A DNA stretch of 64,000 nucleotides, taken from assembly GCA_964471405.1 (NCBI GenBank), contig CAYYGH010000005.1, positions 1 to 64,000 of the forward strand. Direction: 5' to 3'. The stretch is from J084 sp964471405 (GTDB taxonomy: Bacteria > Pseudomonadota > Alphaproteobacteria > Sphingomonadales > Rhodothalassiaceae). This document shows positions 25,233 through 33,380 of this stretch, piece by piece (position 1 is the first letter of the stretch; each line of letters opens with the position of its first letter). The position numbers and the translations under genes were made by a program. A model generated the notes under the pieces. That model did no database searches, was not told where the DNA came from, and saw only the letters and a program-made list of their open reading frames with translations.

Positions 25233-27389
25233 TCAGGCCATCCCTTCACTGCGCTCGGGCGGAAAATGCACCACAACCCGCGTACCCTCGCCGAGGCGCG
25301 AGACAATTTCCCAACTGCCATCATGCGCGCGGACCAGTTCGTCCACGATCGCAAGACCGAGTCCCGAACCGGAGGCATCATCAGCCGGCCCGCTCCAATG
25401 GCTGCGTGGGCGACCGAAGCGGGTGCGGGCCTCAGCCAGCTCTTCTTCGCTCATGCCCGGCCCCTCATCGGCCACGACAATCTCGATCCCGCCATCTGCG
25501 GCCGCATGCGCCGTCAAACGGATGGTCGTGTCCTCATCGGCATATTTGATGGCATTGCCGAGCAGATTGATCAGTATCTGACGCACCAGCCGATGATCCG
25601 CCCGCAAATGCGGCAGATTCTCGGGCACCTCCACCTGGATGATCTTGCGGCGATCACGGGCCTCCGGCTCCAGAAGCCGGACGACAGTCATCACATCATC
25701 GGCAAGCGGTCTTGTGGTTTCCACCAGCTTTGGAGGACCGGCCGCCTGTTCGCTTGCTTCGATGAGATCGTTGATCACCGCCAGCAGATGCCGTCCCGAG
25801 CTTGCGATCGCCTGGAAATGCTGGCGATAGCGGTCATCCGCAAGGGAACCATGGGGCTCCTGAAGCGTCCATTCCGCAAAGCCGATGATGGCATTCAGGG
25901 GTGTGCGCAGTTCATGGCTCATTGCAGCCAGAAATTCGTCCTTGCGCCGGCTGGCACGCTCCGCCTCAAGACGGGCGCGCGCCAAGGCCTTCGCCGTATT
26001 GCGCTGGTAAAGAAAAAGCAGCAGCAGAATGACCAGGACCACACCAAGACCTGCTGCGAGCTGCCGAGCCAGCCCCAGCCGATGGAGATGACGGCTGGCC
26101 CCCTGGCGCCCCTGCGCCGCCAGCACTTCGGCCTCTTCCAGCTCGTTGAGAAGGGATGAAAGCACAAAAGCCGCCTCCCGGCGAAAGATTTCTCTTATCG
26201 CCTCCAACCGTATCCGGGCATACTGGCGCATGGCCGCAATCGCTTCTTCACCTTGGCCGCTTGCGGCCGCCAGTTCCGCAGCGATGAGGGCCTGATAGCT
26301 GGCGTATTCGGATCGAAAGTAGGTCCGTGGCACCGCCTTCATCAGTTTCTCGCCCTCCGCAAACCATTTGCGCGCATTCTCCCGGTCACCCCGTGTCAAG
26401 GCGTTGAGCGCCCGGTGCTGGGCGATTGCCGCCAGATACAGCGGCCGCGGCGTGAAGGCCGCCAGAGCGGCCCGGGCATGCTGATCCGATCGGTCGGGAT
26501 CGCCGAGATTGTGCCAGACCTTCATCAGACCATATTCGCCGAAGAAGACGCTCGGCGGCGATCCTTGAGCCCGGCCGAGAGCCACCAGTCGTCCAAAGAG
26601 CAGCCGCGCGGCCTCCGACTGGCCGGAACGATTGAGAAGATTGCCGATATGATAGACGATTTCAGCCGTGTTGGCCGGGCCCGGGAGAGCCTTGCGCAGG
26701 CGAAAGGCCGCATCATAGCTGCGCACGACACCCTTGAGATCCAGAAAACTTGCGGAAACCTCGCCATAGCCCAGCAGCAGCGTAGCCATCAGGATCTGAC
26801 GGAGGTGGGCAGGCGCATCCCGAATCTCCGCAGCCGCCTGCGCCAGTGACCGGATCGCTTCCTGCGGCCTGTTCGTGAAGGCATCAAGATGGGCCTGGGC
26901 AAGACGCAGCCACACCCGCGCCGGCACCGGCAGACTTTCGACATGCGTGCGGGCCAGCAGCGCGGCCAGCCGCTTTTCCGCTTCTTCGAGGTGATAGTCG
27001 AAACTGGGCTCAAGCGCCCGTTCCAGATCTACGGCAAACCGCCAGAGCGGATCATCGCCGGCCTCTTCTTCAAGCTGGACGAGCAGGCGGTCGCTTTCCG
27101 CCTCCTCACCCAGCCAGCGCGCCATGCGCACCGCAAGAAGCAGGCGTTGACGACGAAGATCCGGATCCTGCTCCCCGGCAATCTGCGCCTTGATGCGCAC
27201 AAGAGCCGCCTTGCTCCACAGCGTCCCCTGATCGAGCCAGGCATCAGCCACCTGCTTGGCTCTCTCGAACAGGAAGGGCTCTTTCTCCTGAGGAAAGGAA
27301 ACCGCCGGCCAGAGCAAGACCGCCCACAGCCACGGAAAGCCCCACCACCCCCATCCTTTCTTGCGCCCGCCTGGCCGACCAAAAGGCAT
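25233..27389 (-). CDS. TPR-domain sensor histidine kinase (kinase 2)
   Basis: The product is 718 aa. An N-terminal membrane/signal segment (15-32) is followed by a periplasmic helical-repeat sensor (35-410), a membrane helix (443-461), a coiled coil, and the kinase core with His492 in SHELRTPLNAIIGF, an N-box (INLLGNAIKY), a G1 box (VADEGPGM) and a G2 box (SGSGLGLAIV). It is a divergent paralogue of kinase 1 in domain order, length and position, and again lacks a receiver. GAAGGAACAGGT precedes ATG 27389. It is convergent with the lipase-companion pair. The two kinases probably sense the same kind of envelope cue, and an unlinked regulator must complete the pathway. Confidence 0.88.
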   Translation of the reverse strand: MPFGRPGGRKKGWGWWGFPWLWAVLLWPAVSFPQEKEPFLFERAKQVADAWLDQGTLWSKAALVRIKAQIAGEQDPDLRRQRLLLAVRMARWLGEEAESDRLLVQLEEEAGDDPLWRFAVDLERALEPSFDYHLEEAEKRLAALLARTHVESLPVPARVWLRLAQAHLDAFTNRPQEAIRSLAQAAAEIRDAPAHLRQILMATLLLGYGEVSASFLDLKGVVRSYDAAFRLRKALPGPANTAEIVYHIGNLLNRSGQSEAARLLFGRLVALGRAQGSPPSVFFGEYGLMKVWHNLGDPDRSDQHARAALAAFTPRPLYLAAIAQHRALNALTRGDRENARKWFAEGEKLMKAVPRTYFRSEYASYQALIAAELAAASGQGEEAIAAMRQYARIRLEAIREIFRREAAFVLSSLLNELEEAEVLAAQGRQGASRHLHRLGLARQLAAGLGVVLVILLLLFLYQRNTAKALARARLEAERASRRKDEFLAAMSHELRTPLNAIIGFAEWTLQEPHGSLADDRYRQHFQAIASSGRHLLAVINDLIEASEQAAGPPKLVETTRPLADDVMTVVRLLEPEARDRRKIIQVEVPENLPHLRADHRLVRQILINLLGNAIKYADEDTTIRLTAHAAADGGIEIVVADEGPGMSEEELAEARTRFGRPRSHWSGPADDASGSGLGLAIVDELVRAHDGSWEIVSRLGEGTRVVVHFPPERSEGMA

Positions 27390-27503
27390 ACCTGTTCCTT
27401 CATGTCGCCATTATGATAGCAAAAATGTCACTGCCGGTCCTAGCCTTGCGTGATTGCCCGAAAACCGGCGGATATTTCAATCATTCATGGAAGAACACGG
27501 AAC

Positions 27504-28151
27504 ATGCACACTGACCAGCCGAGCCAGTCTCCCGCGGACGAGACGACTGCCCCTTTGCCCATGGGCGGGACGATCAGACCCCTGGCCATCCGGCCTCTCG
27601 GTCTGCAGTTTCACAGCCCGTATCTGGATATCGATGCCGCCGAGCTCGTCTGGCCGGAGCGGGGAAAGGCGGAAAACGGGAAAAAGGTCGTCCGGCATGT
27701 CCATTACCGTGTCGTCCGTCGTGATGCCGTTGCGGTGCTTGCGCATGTGCCGGACCGGGATGCCTTCGTCTTCGTGGAACAGTATCGCTATCCCGCGGCA
27801 GCAAAGGAGGACGGCGTGCTGCTCGAAATCCCGGCCGGCGTCATCGAAGACGGCGAAGAGCCCCAAAAGACGGCCGAACGGGAACTGCGTGAAGAGGCCG
27901 GTGCCACATTGAAGACGATTGAGATCATCACGACCGCTTTCGCCTCGCCCGGCTACAGTGATGAGCGGCTCCTGCTCTACTACGGCACGGTTGACCGGTT
28001 GGTGGATGAAGGAGGTGGAGCCGATCTCGGTGAGCGGACGCGTCGTCGTCTCGTGCCGCGCGCTGAAGCATGGGGGATGTGGCGCCGCGGTCACATCCGG
28101 GATCTCAAGACCTTCGCCGCCCTCGCCTGGTTCTTTGCACAAAAGTCATGA
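27504..28151 (+). CDS. Nudix hydrolase, ADP-ribose pyrophosphatase-like
   Basis: A 215-aa protein with a full Nudix box: G-x5-E-x7-REUxEExGU is met by GVIEDGE, then REL and REEAGAT at about residues 112-135. The EIPAG just before the box and the FVEQYRY segment upstream are typical of ADP-ribose/ADP-sugar pyrophosphatases, which cleave ADP-ribose to AMP and ribose 5-phosphate. I chose ATG 27504; the frame is open to 27450 without a better ribosome site. The gene is divergent from kinase 2 and stands alone. Confidence 0.85.
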   Translation: MHTDQPSQSPADETTAPLPMGGTIRPLAIRPLGLQFHSPYLDIDAAELVWPERGKAENGKKVVRHVHYRVVRRDAVAVLAHVPDRDAFVFVEQYRYPAAAKEDGVLLEIPAGVIEDGEEPQKTAERELREEAGATLKTIEIITTAFASPGYSDERLLLYYGTVDRLVDEGGGADLGERTRRRLVPRAEAWGMWRRGHIRDLKTFAALAWFFAQKS

Positions 28152-28313
28152 GCGGCCATGCCGGATCCGGAAGATGCCCAGCCGACACACCGGCACTCCC
28201 GCCTCTTGCTGCCATCCTTCTTTTGCCCATTCTTCTGAAAAAGCCCCCACCGCATGGCTCGCACCCTTTCCTCGACGGGCGCTGCCGACTTCTCCCTTTT
28301 CCTGCAAACGGGG

Positions 28314-28406
28314 TTAGAACAGACCGAAAATGATGTTTGCGATCACAAGAAAGAAGGCGATGAAGAGAACGCTGAAAAAGATCGCACGTTGCAGATCGCC
28401 TTTCAT
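28314..28406 (-). CDS. 30-aa single-pass membrane microprotein
   Basis: A 30-codon gene whose ATG (28406-28404) overlaps the TGA of the phosphodiesterase gene (28405-28403) as ATGA, a classic sign of translational coupling. It starts MKGDLQRAIFF and continues as one unbroken hydrophobic segment, about residues 8-28, rich in Phe, Ile and Leu, ending GLF and TAA. The polar, charged start and hydrophobic rest fit a small inner-membrane protein. The function is unknown; it might partner with or anchor another membrane protein. No homologue is recognised. The gene is too short for standard ORF cut-offs. Confidence 0.6.
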   Translation of the reverse strand: MKGDLQRAIFFSVLFIAFFLVIANIIFGLF

Positions 28407-29518
28407 GGCGTCGCCGGCTCCTTCTTGCCGTCATCTCCTCTCCCACGAGCCAGCACATCCGAAATGATGCGCCGGGCGGTATCGGGAAAGTCCGTAAACA
28501 CGCCATCCACCCCGAGCGCGAAGACGGCCTCGTAGAAGGCCTCCACACCGGGAGCGGTCGGTGGCAGACGGTCATCCCGCAGCGTCCAGGGATGCACGGC
28601 AAGCCCCAGCTCATGGGCGTGCCGCACATAGCCGGCATCCGCCCCGGTGGACGAAAACAGCAGCCGCAGCGACGGGCCGACCGCCTGGGCATAGGCTGCC
28701 GCTTCGTCCAGTGCCACTGACGGGCGGAACCGCCCTGGCTCACCCGCCACCGGCAATGCATCGACAAGCTGAACCAGAGGAGCGGTCATGCGCTCGCCCA
28801 GAGCCTGAAGCGTCTCCGGCTCAAAGGCCTGCAGATAAAGGCGTGCCGGATCCGTGAAACCGGCCCTTTTGAGCGTTTCGACAAAGACGGGAACGGGGTC
28901 GAGACCTTCGGCAAGAAAGAAGGGCCGCTGCTTGATTTCGGGATACATCCCGACAACGCGTCCTTCCCGTTCGGCCGCCTGGAGCAGAGCGAGAATTTCC
29001 TCCAGCCGGGGGATGGGCTCGCGCCCATCGTAGCTGTGATCACGATCGGCAAACGCCTGACGTGTCCGCAACCGCCTGAGCTCGTCATAGGTGAAATCGC
29101 TCACATACCAGTCTTCCCGCTCTCCCACCCGCCGGCGCCGATCTGCGAACTCCGGATGGTCGGCGACATCGGTGGTATCCGAAAGATAGATGTCATGGCG
29201 GGCAACCAGAATGCCATCACGCGTGATCACGAGATCGGGCTCGATGAAGTCCGCCCCCATCTCGATGGCAAGCCGATAGGCCGCCAAGGTATGCTCGGGG
29301 CGGTGCCCACTGGCACCACGGTGAGCGATGACGATCGGCGGCCGTTGATCGCGCGTGGGATACGGCCAGCGCATGGCCCCGGCTCCTTTCCTCTCCTGCG
29401 CTCGCAGACCCGTGCCGCGCAGCAGACCCGTCATGCCTGCCAGCCCCGCCACGGTGCCACGGGCAAGTCCGGCCATCAGCTGACGGCGCGTCAATCCCTT
29501 CCTTGGATCCGTCTGCAC
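28403..29518 (-). CDS. glpQ: Tat-exported glycerophosphodiester phosphodiesterase
   Basis: The product is 371 aa from a GTG (29518), preceded by AGGGCAAGGG. It has a twin-arginine signal (LTRRQLMAGLARG, Arg11-Arg12, hydrophobic to about residue 40). The GDPD TIM-barrel follows: IAHRGASGHRPEHT with His66-Arg67, EPDLVITRDG with Glu93 and Asp95, and ARHD with His108. It releases glycerol 3-phosphate from deacylated phospholipids in the periplasm. The start is the least certain feature, since the frame is open to 29731. Its stop overlaps the start of a 30-aa membrane protein gene. Confidence 0.87.
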   Translation of the reverse strand: MQTDPRKGLTRRQLMAGLARGTVAGLAGMTGLLRGTGLRAQERKGAGAMRWPYPTRDQRPPIVIAHRGASGHRPEHTLAAYRLAIEMGADFIEPDLVITRDGILVARHDIYLSDTTDVADHPEFADRRRRVGEREDWYVSDFTYDELRRLRTRQAFADRDHSYDGREPIPRLEEILALLQAAEREGRVVGMYPEIKQRPFFLAEGLDPVPVFVETLKRAGFTDPARLYLQAFEPETLQALGERMTAPLVQLVDALPVAGEPGRFRPSVALDEAAAYAQAVGPSLRLLFSSTGADAGYVRHAHELGLAVHPWTLRDDRLPPTAPGVEAFYEAVFALGVDGVFTDFPDTARRIISDVLARGRGDDGKKEPATP

Positions 29519-29755
29519 CCTGCCCTTGCCCTCATCGAAAGATCCACCGCTTGCGCTCTTGAGACAGGCTTTCCAAGACGGCACAATAAGAGGCAGACCG
29601 GCAGACGGGCAAGAAGCGACTTCCGGGGGAAGGCAGCAGCGCCTGTCGCAGTCGGTATCGGATGCTCTGATGGAGATCCTCGTGCGATCATCCGTAGGGC
29701 AGCCGGTGCGGGATGGTGACAGGCAGGTCAAAGGGGCTCATGGGGGATTGTGCAC

Positions 29756-30700
29756 ATGGCGCATGACAGGCTTGAGGAGCGGCTGCGCGCACCGTTCACG
29801 GATCCGCAGATCACGGCTGATGGCGAGCCCCGGGCCCGCGTGCGGCTGACAAGGCTGCGGACGCTGTGGTTCAACACCGGCACCCTCTGCAATATCGCCT
29901 GCGCCCACTGCTATATCGAATCCTCACCCCGCAATGACCGCCTGGCCTATCTTACGGCCGAGGATGTCAGCCGCTATCTCGACGAGCTTGATGCGCTTGC
30001 CATCGGCCCCATTGAAATCGGCCTGACTGGTGGCGAGCCTTTCATGAACCCGGACATCATCCGCATCATGCGGGATGCTCTCGGCCGAGGACATCGCCTG
30101 CTGGTGCTCACCAATGCCATGAAGCCCATGTGGCACAAGCGCGCCGCCCTCTATGACCTCGGACAGCGTTTCGGTGACCGGCTGAGCCTGCGGGTGTCGA
30201 TCGATCATTACGATCCCGCCCGCCATGAAGAGGAACGCGGCCCGCGCAGCTTTGCACCGATGCGCGAAGGCTTGCGCTGGCTGTGTGAGAACGGCTTTAC
30301 GGTCACGGTTGCCGGGCGCCTGCGCTGGGGCGAGGAGGAGGAGAGGATGCGCGCCGGTTTTGCCGCCTTCTTTGCACGGGAAGGCATCACGATCGACGCC
30401 TTTGATCCCGAGCAGCTCATTCTCTTCCCGGAGATGGATCCGAACCGCCCCGTGCCCGAGATCACGACTGCCTGCTGGGACATCCTGGGGGTGCGGCCTG
30501 AGGACGTGATGTGTGCTTCAAGCCGGATGGTGGTCAAACCCAAAGGCGGCCGGACGCGGGTGCAGGCCTGCACTCTGCTCGCCTATGACCCGCGCTTTTG
30601 CACCGGTGAAAGCCTGGCGGAAGCGATCGCCGCCGAGGTGCCGCTCAACCATCCCCATTGTGCCCAGTTCTGCGTGCTCGGAGGCGGCAGCTGCTCATGA
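29756..30700 (+). CDS. Radical SAM protein with cysteine-rich C-terminus
   Basis: The product is 314 aa. ATG 29756 is preceded by GGGGGA; a GTG six bases earlier is also in frame. The radical SAM motif is CNIACAHC (Cys45, Cys49, Cys52), followed by LTGGEPFMNPD and a strand pattern for a partial TIM barrel. At least seven more cysteines lie after residue 230 (TACW, VMCA, QACT, FCTG, HCAQFC, SCS), which suggests auxiliary Fe-S clusters of a SPASM- or Twitch-like kind. No precursor peptide gene is adjacent, so a peptide-modifying role cannot be shown. Its 3' end overlaps thrC by six bases on the other strand. Confidence 0.82.
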   Translation: MAHDRLEERLRAPFTDPQITADGEPRARVRLTRLRTLWFNTGTLCNIACAHCYIESSPRNDRLAYLTAEDVSRYLDELDALAIGPIEIGLTGGEPFMNPDIIRIMRDALGRGHRLLVLTNAMKPMWHKRAALYDLGQRFGDRLSLRVSIDHYDPARHEEERGPRSFAPMREGLRWLCENGFTVTVAGRLRWGEEEERMRAGFAAFFAREGITIDAFDPEQLILFPEMDPNRPVPEITTACWDILGVRPEDVMCASSRMVVKPKGGRTRVQACTLLAYDPRFCTGESLAEAIAAEVPLNHPHCAQFCVLGGGSCS

Positions 30701-32107
30701 AGCGGCAGACGTCGGCAGCAGCGGCTCCAGAAAGCGCATCAGGCTTTCTTCTTCTGCCGGCAGGCGGATGATCCGCTCCGCTCCTGTCATCGCATCGGCG
30801 AGCACGGGGGGCATGACCGGCTCGCATCCAATGGCCCGGGCAATGGCATCGGGAAATTTCGCCGGATGTGCGGTGGCAACCAGCACATCGATGACATCGT
30901 CTCTCGCCCCCACATGCATCCGGGCGGCATGACCTACCGCCGTATGAGGACAAAGCAGACGATCGGTGCGGTCATGGACCATGCGGATCGTGGCGAGCGT
31001 CGTGTCGTCATCCACGGCAATCGCCGTCAGATCCAGGGGAAAGGCCACACCCGGCCGGACCGGCAGACGCACCTGTCCCTCGGCCGCAAAACGCGCCATG
31101 ATGGTCGCAGTCTCATCCGGATCGGCCAGCACAAGGGCAAGCAGCCGCTCGAAATTGCTGGGGATCTGAATGTCCATGGCGGGGCTCAACGTGGGAATCA
31201 CCTCTGCCTGCCGCAATTCACCGGCATGCAGGGCCCGCACCAGGGCATCATTGCTGTTGGTGGCCAGCACCAGCCCGGCAATCGGCGCCCCCATGCGCCA
31301 GGCGAGGATGGCCGCGAAGGCATTGCCGAAATTGCCGCTGGGAATCACGAAGCGCAGCTGCCGGCCGGTCTGACGGGCAAGTCGCCGTGCCGTCCACTGA
31401 TAGTAGACGCTCTGAAACAGAATTCGGCCCCAGTTGATGGAATTGACGGCAAGCACCGGCACACCGTCTGCCGCCAGACGCCGAAGCGCCGTCTTGGCAA
31501 GACGCTGGGCATCATCGAAACTGCCGGTGATCGCAATGCAGTGGACGTTGGCGGCGGTCAGGGTCGTCATCTGGCGGCGCTGCACCGACGAGATGCGCCC
31601 TTCCGGAAACAGCATGACGGCGGTCACGCCGGGAATGCCGGCAAATGCCGCCAGCGCGGCCGAGCCGGTATCACCGCTCGTCGCCCCGATGACCAGCCGC
31701 GGATTTCCGCGGCCCAGCCCCAGGATGTCACGGGCAAGCTGAGCCAGCGGCTGGAGCCCATAGTCCTTGAAGGAAAGTGTCGGGCCGTGAAAGAGCTCGA
31801 GCAGCCAGAAGTTCCGGTCCAGCTCGGCAAGAGGAGCCACCATCGGATGGCGGAAACGGGCAAGCGCCCGGTCGGCAAATGCCGGGTCCCTCTTCAGGCG
31901 CGCAGCCCCGTCCGGAGGCAGAAAGCGGGCCGCAACCGCAACCAGGGCATCCCGATAGCCGCCCATGGCGATGGCTTTGCCCTCTTCAGGATCCAGAACC
32001 GGCCAGTCCGCCGGCAGATAGAGCCCACCGTCGGGGGCCAGCGCGCCAAGCAGGACATCCTCAGCCCCGGCTTCCAGATTGCTGCTGCGCGTACTCACAT
32101 AACGCAT
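30695..32107 (-). CDS. thrC: Threonine synthase
   Basis: A 470-aa fold-type II PLP enzyme that forms threonine from O-phosphohomoserine. ATG 32107 (MRYVSTRSS) is the usual family start; GAAGG precedes it by seven bases, and the upstream in-frame codon is GTG. The Schiff-base lysine lies in LSFKDYGLQPL, and ATSGDTGSAAL is the phosphate loop. It is followed upstream by the homoserine kinase gene on the same strand, 50 bases away, forming thrB-thrC. Confidence 0.93.
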   Translation of the reverse strand: MRYVSTRSSNLEAGAEDVLLGALAPDGGLYLPADWPVLDPEEGKAIAMGGYRDALVAVAARFLPPDGAARLKRDPAFADRALARFRHPMVAPLAELDRNFWLLELFHGPTLSFKDYGLQPLAQLARDILGLGRGNPRLVIGATSGDTGSAALAAFAGIPGVTAVMLFPEGRISSVQRRQMTTLTAANVHCIAITGSFDDAQRLAKTALRRLAADGVPVLAVNSINWGRILFQSVYYQWTARRLARQTGRQLRFVIPSGNFGNAFAAILAWRMGAPIAGLVLATNSNDALVRALHAGELRQAEVIPTLSPAMDIQIPSNFERLLALVLADPDETATIMARFAAEGQVRLPVRPGVAFPLDLTAIAVDDDTTLATIRMVHDRTDRLLCPHTAVGHAARMHVGARDDVIDVLVATAHPAKFPDAIARAIGCEPVMPPVLADAMTGAERIIRLPAEEESLMRFLEPLLPTSAAS

Positions 32108-32157
32108 TGCATGACCTTCATTCACCCATCCCTTGCGAATCCGTCCTGCCTGTCCGG

Positions 32158-33138
32158 CTATCCTCTCGCCAGATCTCCCAGATCCGGCGATGCGCGAAAA
32201 TGGGCAAGGCGGGCGGCGAATTCGGCCGGATCCTTCGGCGTAAGGATCGCATTGCCGACCGGATGCAGGGCATCATACAGGCGGGTCAGCGTGAATCGCA
32301 GGGCTGCTCCCACCGCCAGGGTCCCCAGCACGCGCCGCTCGCTCTCATGCAACCGCCGTTCGCTATCATAGCCCCGTATCAGGGCCTCGGCGCGAGCTTC
32401 CTGGAACCGATTGTCGGCATCAAAGCACCAGGCGGTCAGCATGATTGCCAGGTCATAGGCCCACCAGTCGGTGCAGGCGAAGTAGAAATCGAAAATGCCG
32501 CTTACCTGATGGTTGAGAAAGAACATGTTGTCCGGAAACAGATCCGCATGAATGGCACCGGCCGGCAATGCTGCGCCCGCTGCCGGCCAGCTCTCCTGGA
32601 GAACGGCCAGCGCCTCCTGGCAGCCGGCCAGCACGGCATGATGGGGATGCGCACAGCTGTCTACCCGCCTCCGGCAGGCCTGAAAAAGGCTGCTCCACTC
32701 GCCCGGGCCATAGGGATTTTCGCGCACCATCGCAAAGGAGGCCCCCGCCCGGTGCAGACGCGCAAGCGCCGCACCGGCCGCCGCACAGGCTGATGGATCA
32801 GGGTCGGCTTCAGCCCGGCCGGCCAGCATGCGCACAATGACAGCCGGACGGCCAGCCAGCCGCCGGATGATCCGGCCGCTGACATCGGCCACGGGCTCGG
32901 CCACCGGTGCCCCGGCTTCGGCCAGATGCCGCATCAGGCCGAAAATGAAGGGCAGTGCCCTTTCCTCGGTGCGCCGCTCAATGAGCGTGAGGATGAAGCG
33001 ACCGGCCGTGGTGACAAGACGGTAGTTCGTGTTCTCGGTGCCCTCCCGGATGCCGCTGACGGAAATCAGGCGACCAAGCGCATAGCCGGCCAGAAATTCC
33101 GCCACCTCTTCCCGTGTCACATGGGTGAAGACTGCCAC
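32158..33138 (-). CDS. thrB: Homoserine kinase, APH-fold type
   Basis: A 326-aa aminoglycoside phosphotransferase-fold kinase (the proteobacterial ThrB type). The start I chose is GTG 33138, giving MAVFTHVTREE, because AAGGA is about eight bases upstream; ATG 33147 would add three residues. The fold shows GTENTNYRL near the N-terminus and the catalytic loop AIHADLFPDNMFF with the DFYFAC magnesium site. It phosphorylates homoserine for threonine synthase. It is read as an operon with thrC and is divergent from leuC. Confidence 0.9.
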   Translation of the reverse strand: MAVFTHVTREEVAEFLAGYALGRLISVSGIREGTENTNYRLVTTAGRFILTLIERRTEERALPFIFGLMRHLAEAGAPVAEPVADVSGRIIRRLAGRPAVIVRMLAGRAEADPDPSACAAAGAALARLHRAGASFAMVRENPYGPGEWSSLFQACRRRVDSCAHPHHAVLAGCQEALAVLQESWPAAGAALPAGAIHADLFPDNMFFLNHQVSGIFDFYFACTDWWAYDLAIMLTAWCFDADNRFQEARAEALIRGYDSERRLHESERRVLGTLAVGAALRFTLTRLYDALHPVGNAILTPKDPAEFAARLAHFRASPDLGDLARG

Positions 33139-33237
33139 CGCACCCATCCTTCACATGCGATCCACCATCCTTGCCGCCTCGCACCAGGCGAAGATCCTTG
33201 CGCGTGCCGGCATTTTCATGTTGCACTGCGCCAAGCA

Positions 33238-33348
33238 ATGCGCAAGATTGTTTTCTCCCTTGGCTGGATTTTCATCCTGGCCGGCGTTGCTGGTCCGTTT
33301 CGGTCAGCTGTCCGCATTCCGGCAGCCATGCCGGACACGGAAGCGTGA
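33238..33348 (+). CDS. Possible 36-aa membrane peptide upstream of leuC
   Basis: A 36-codon frame in the divergent gap between thrB and leuC, starting ATG 33238 and ending TGA 33346-33348, 32 bases before leuC. The N-terminal part (RKIVFSLGWIFILAGVAGPF) is hydrophobic with a basic start, as in a short membrane or signal peptide. No strong ribosome site is seen upstream, and there is no run of leucine codons of the kind expected for attenuation. It may not be expressed. Confidence 0.28.
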   Translation: MRKIVFSLGWIFILAGVAGPFRSAVRIPAAMPDTEA

Positions 33349-33380
33349 TCTCGCAATGATGAAGGAACCATCGAGGAGCC

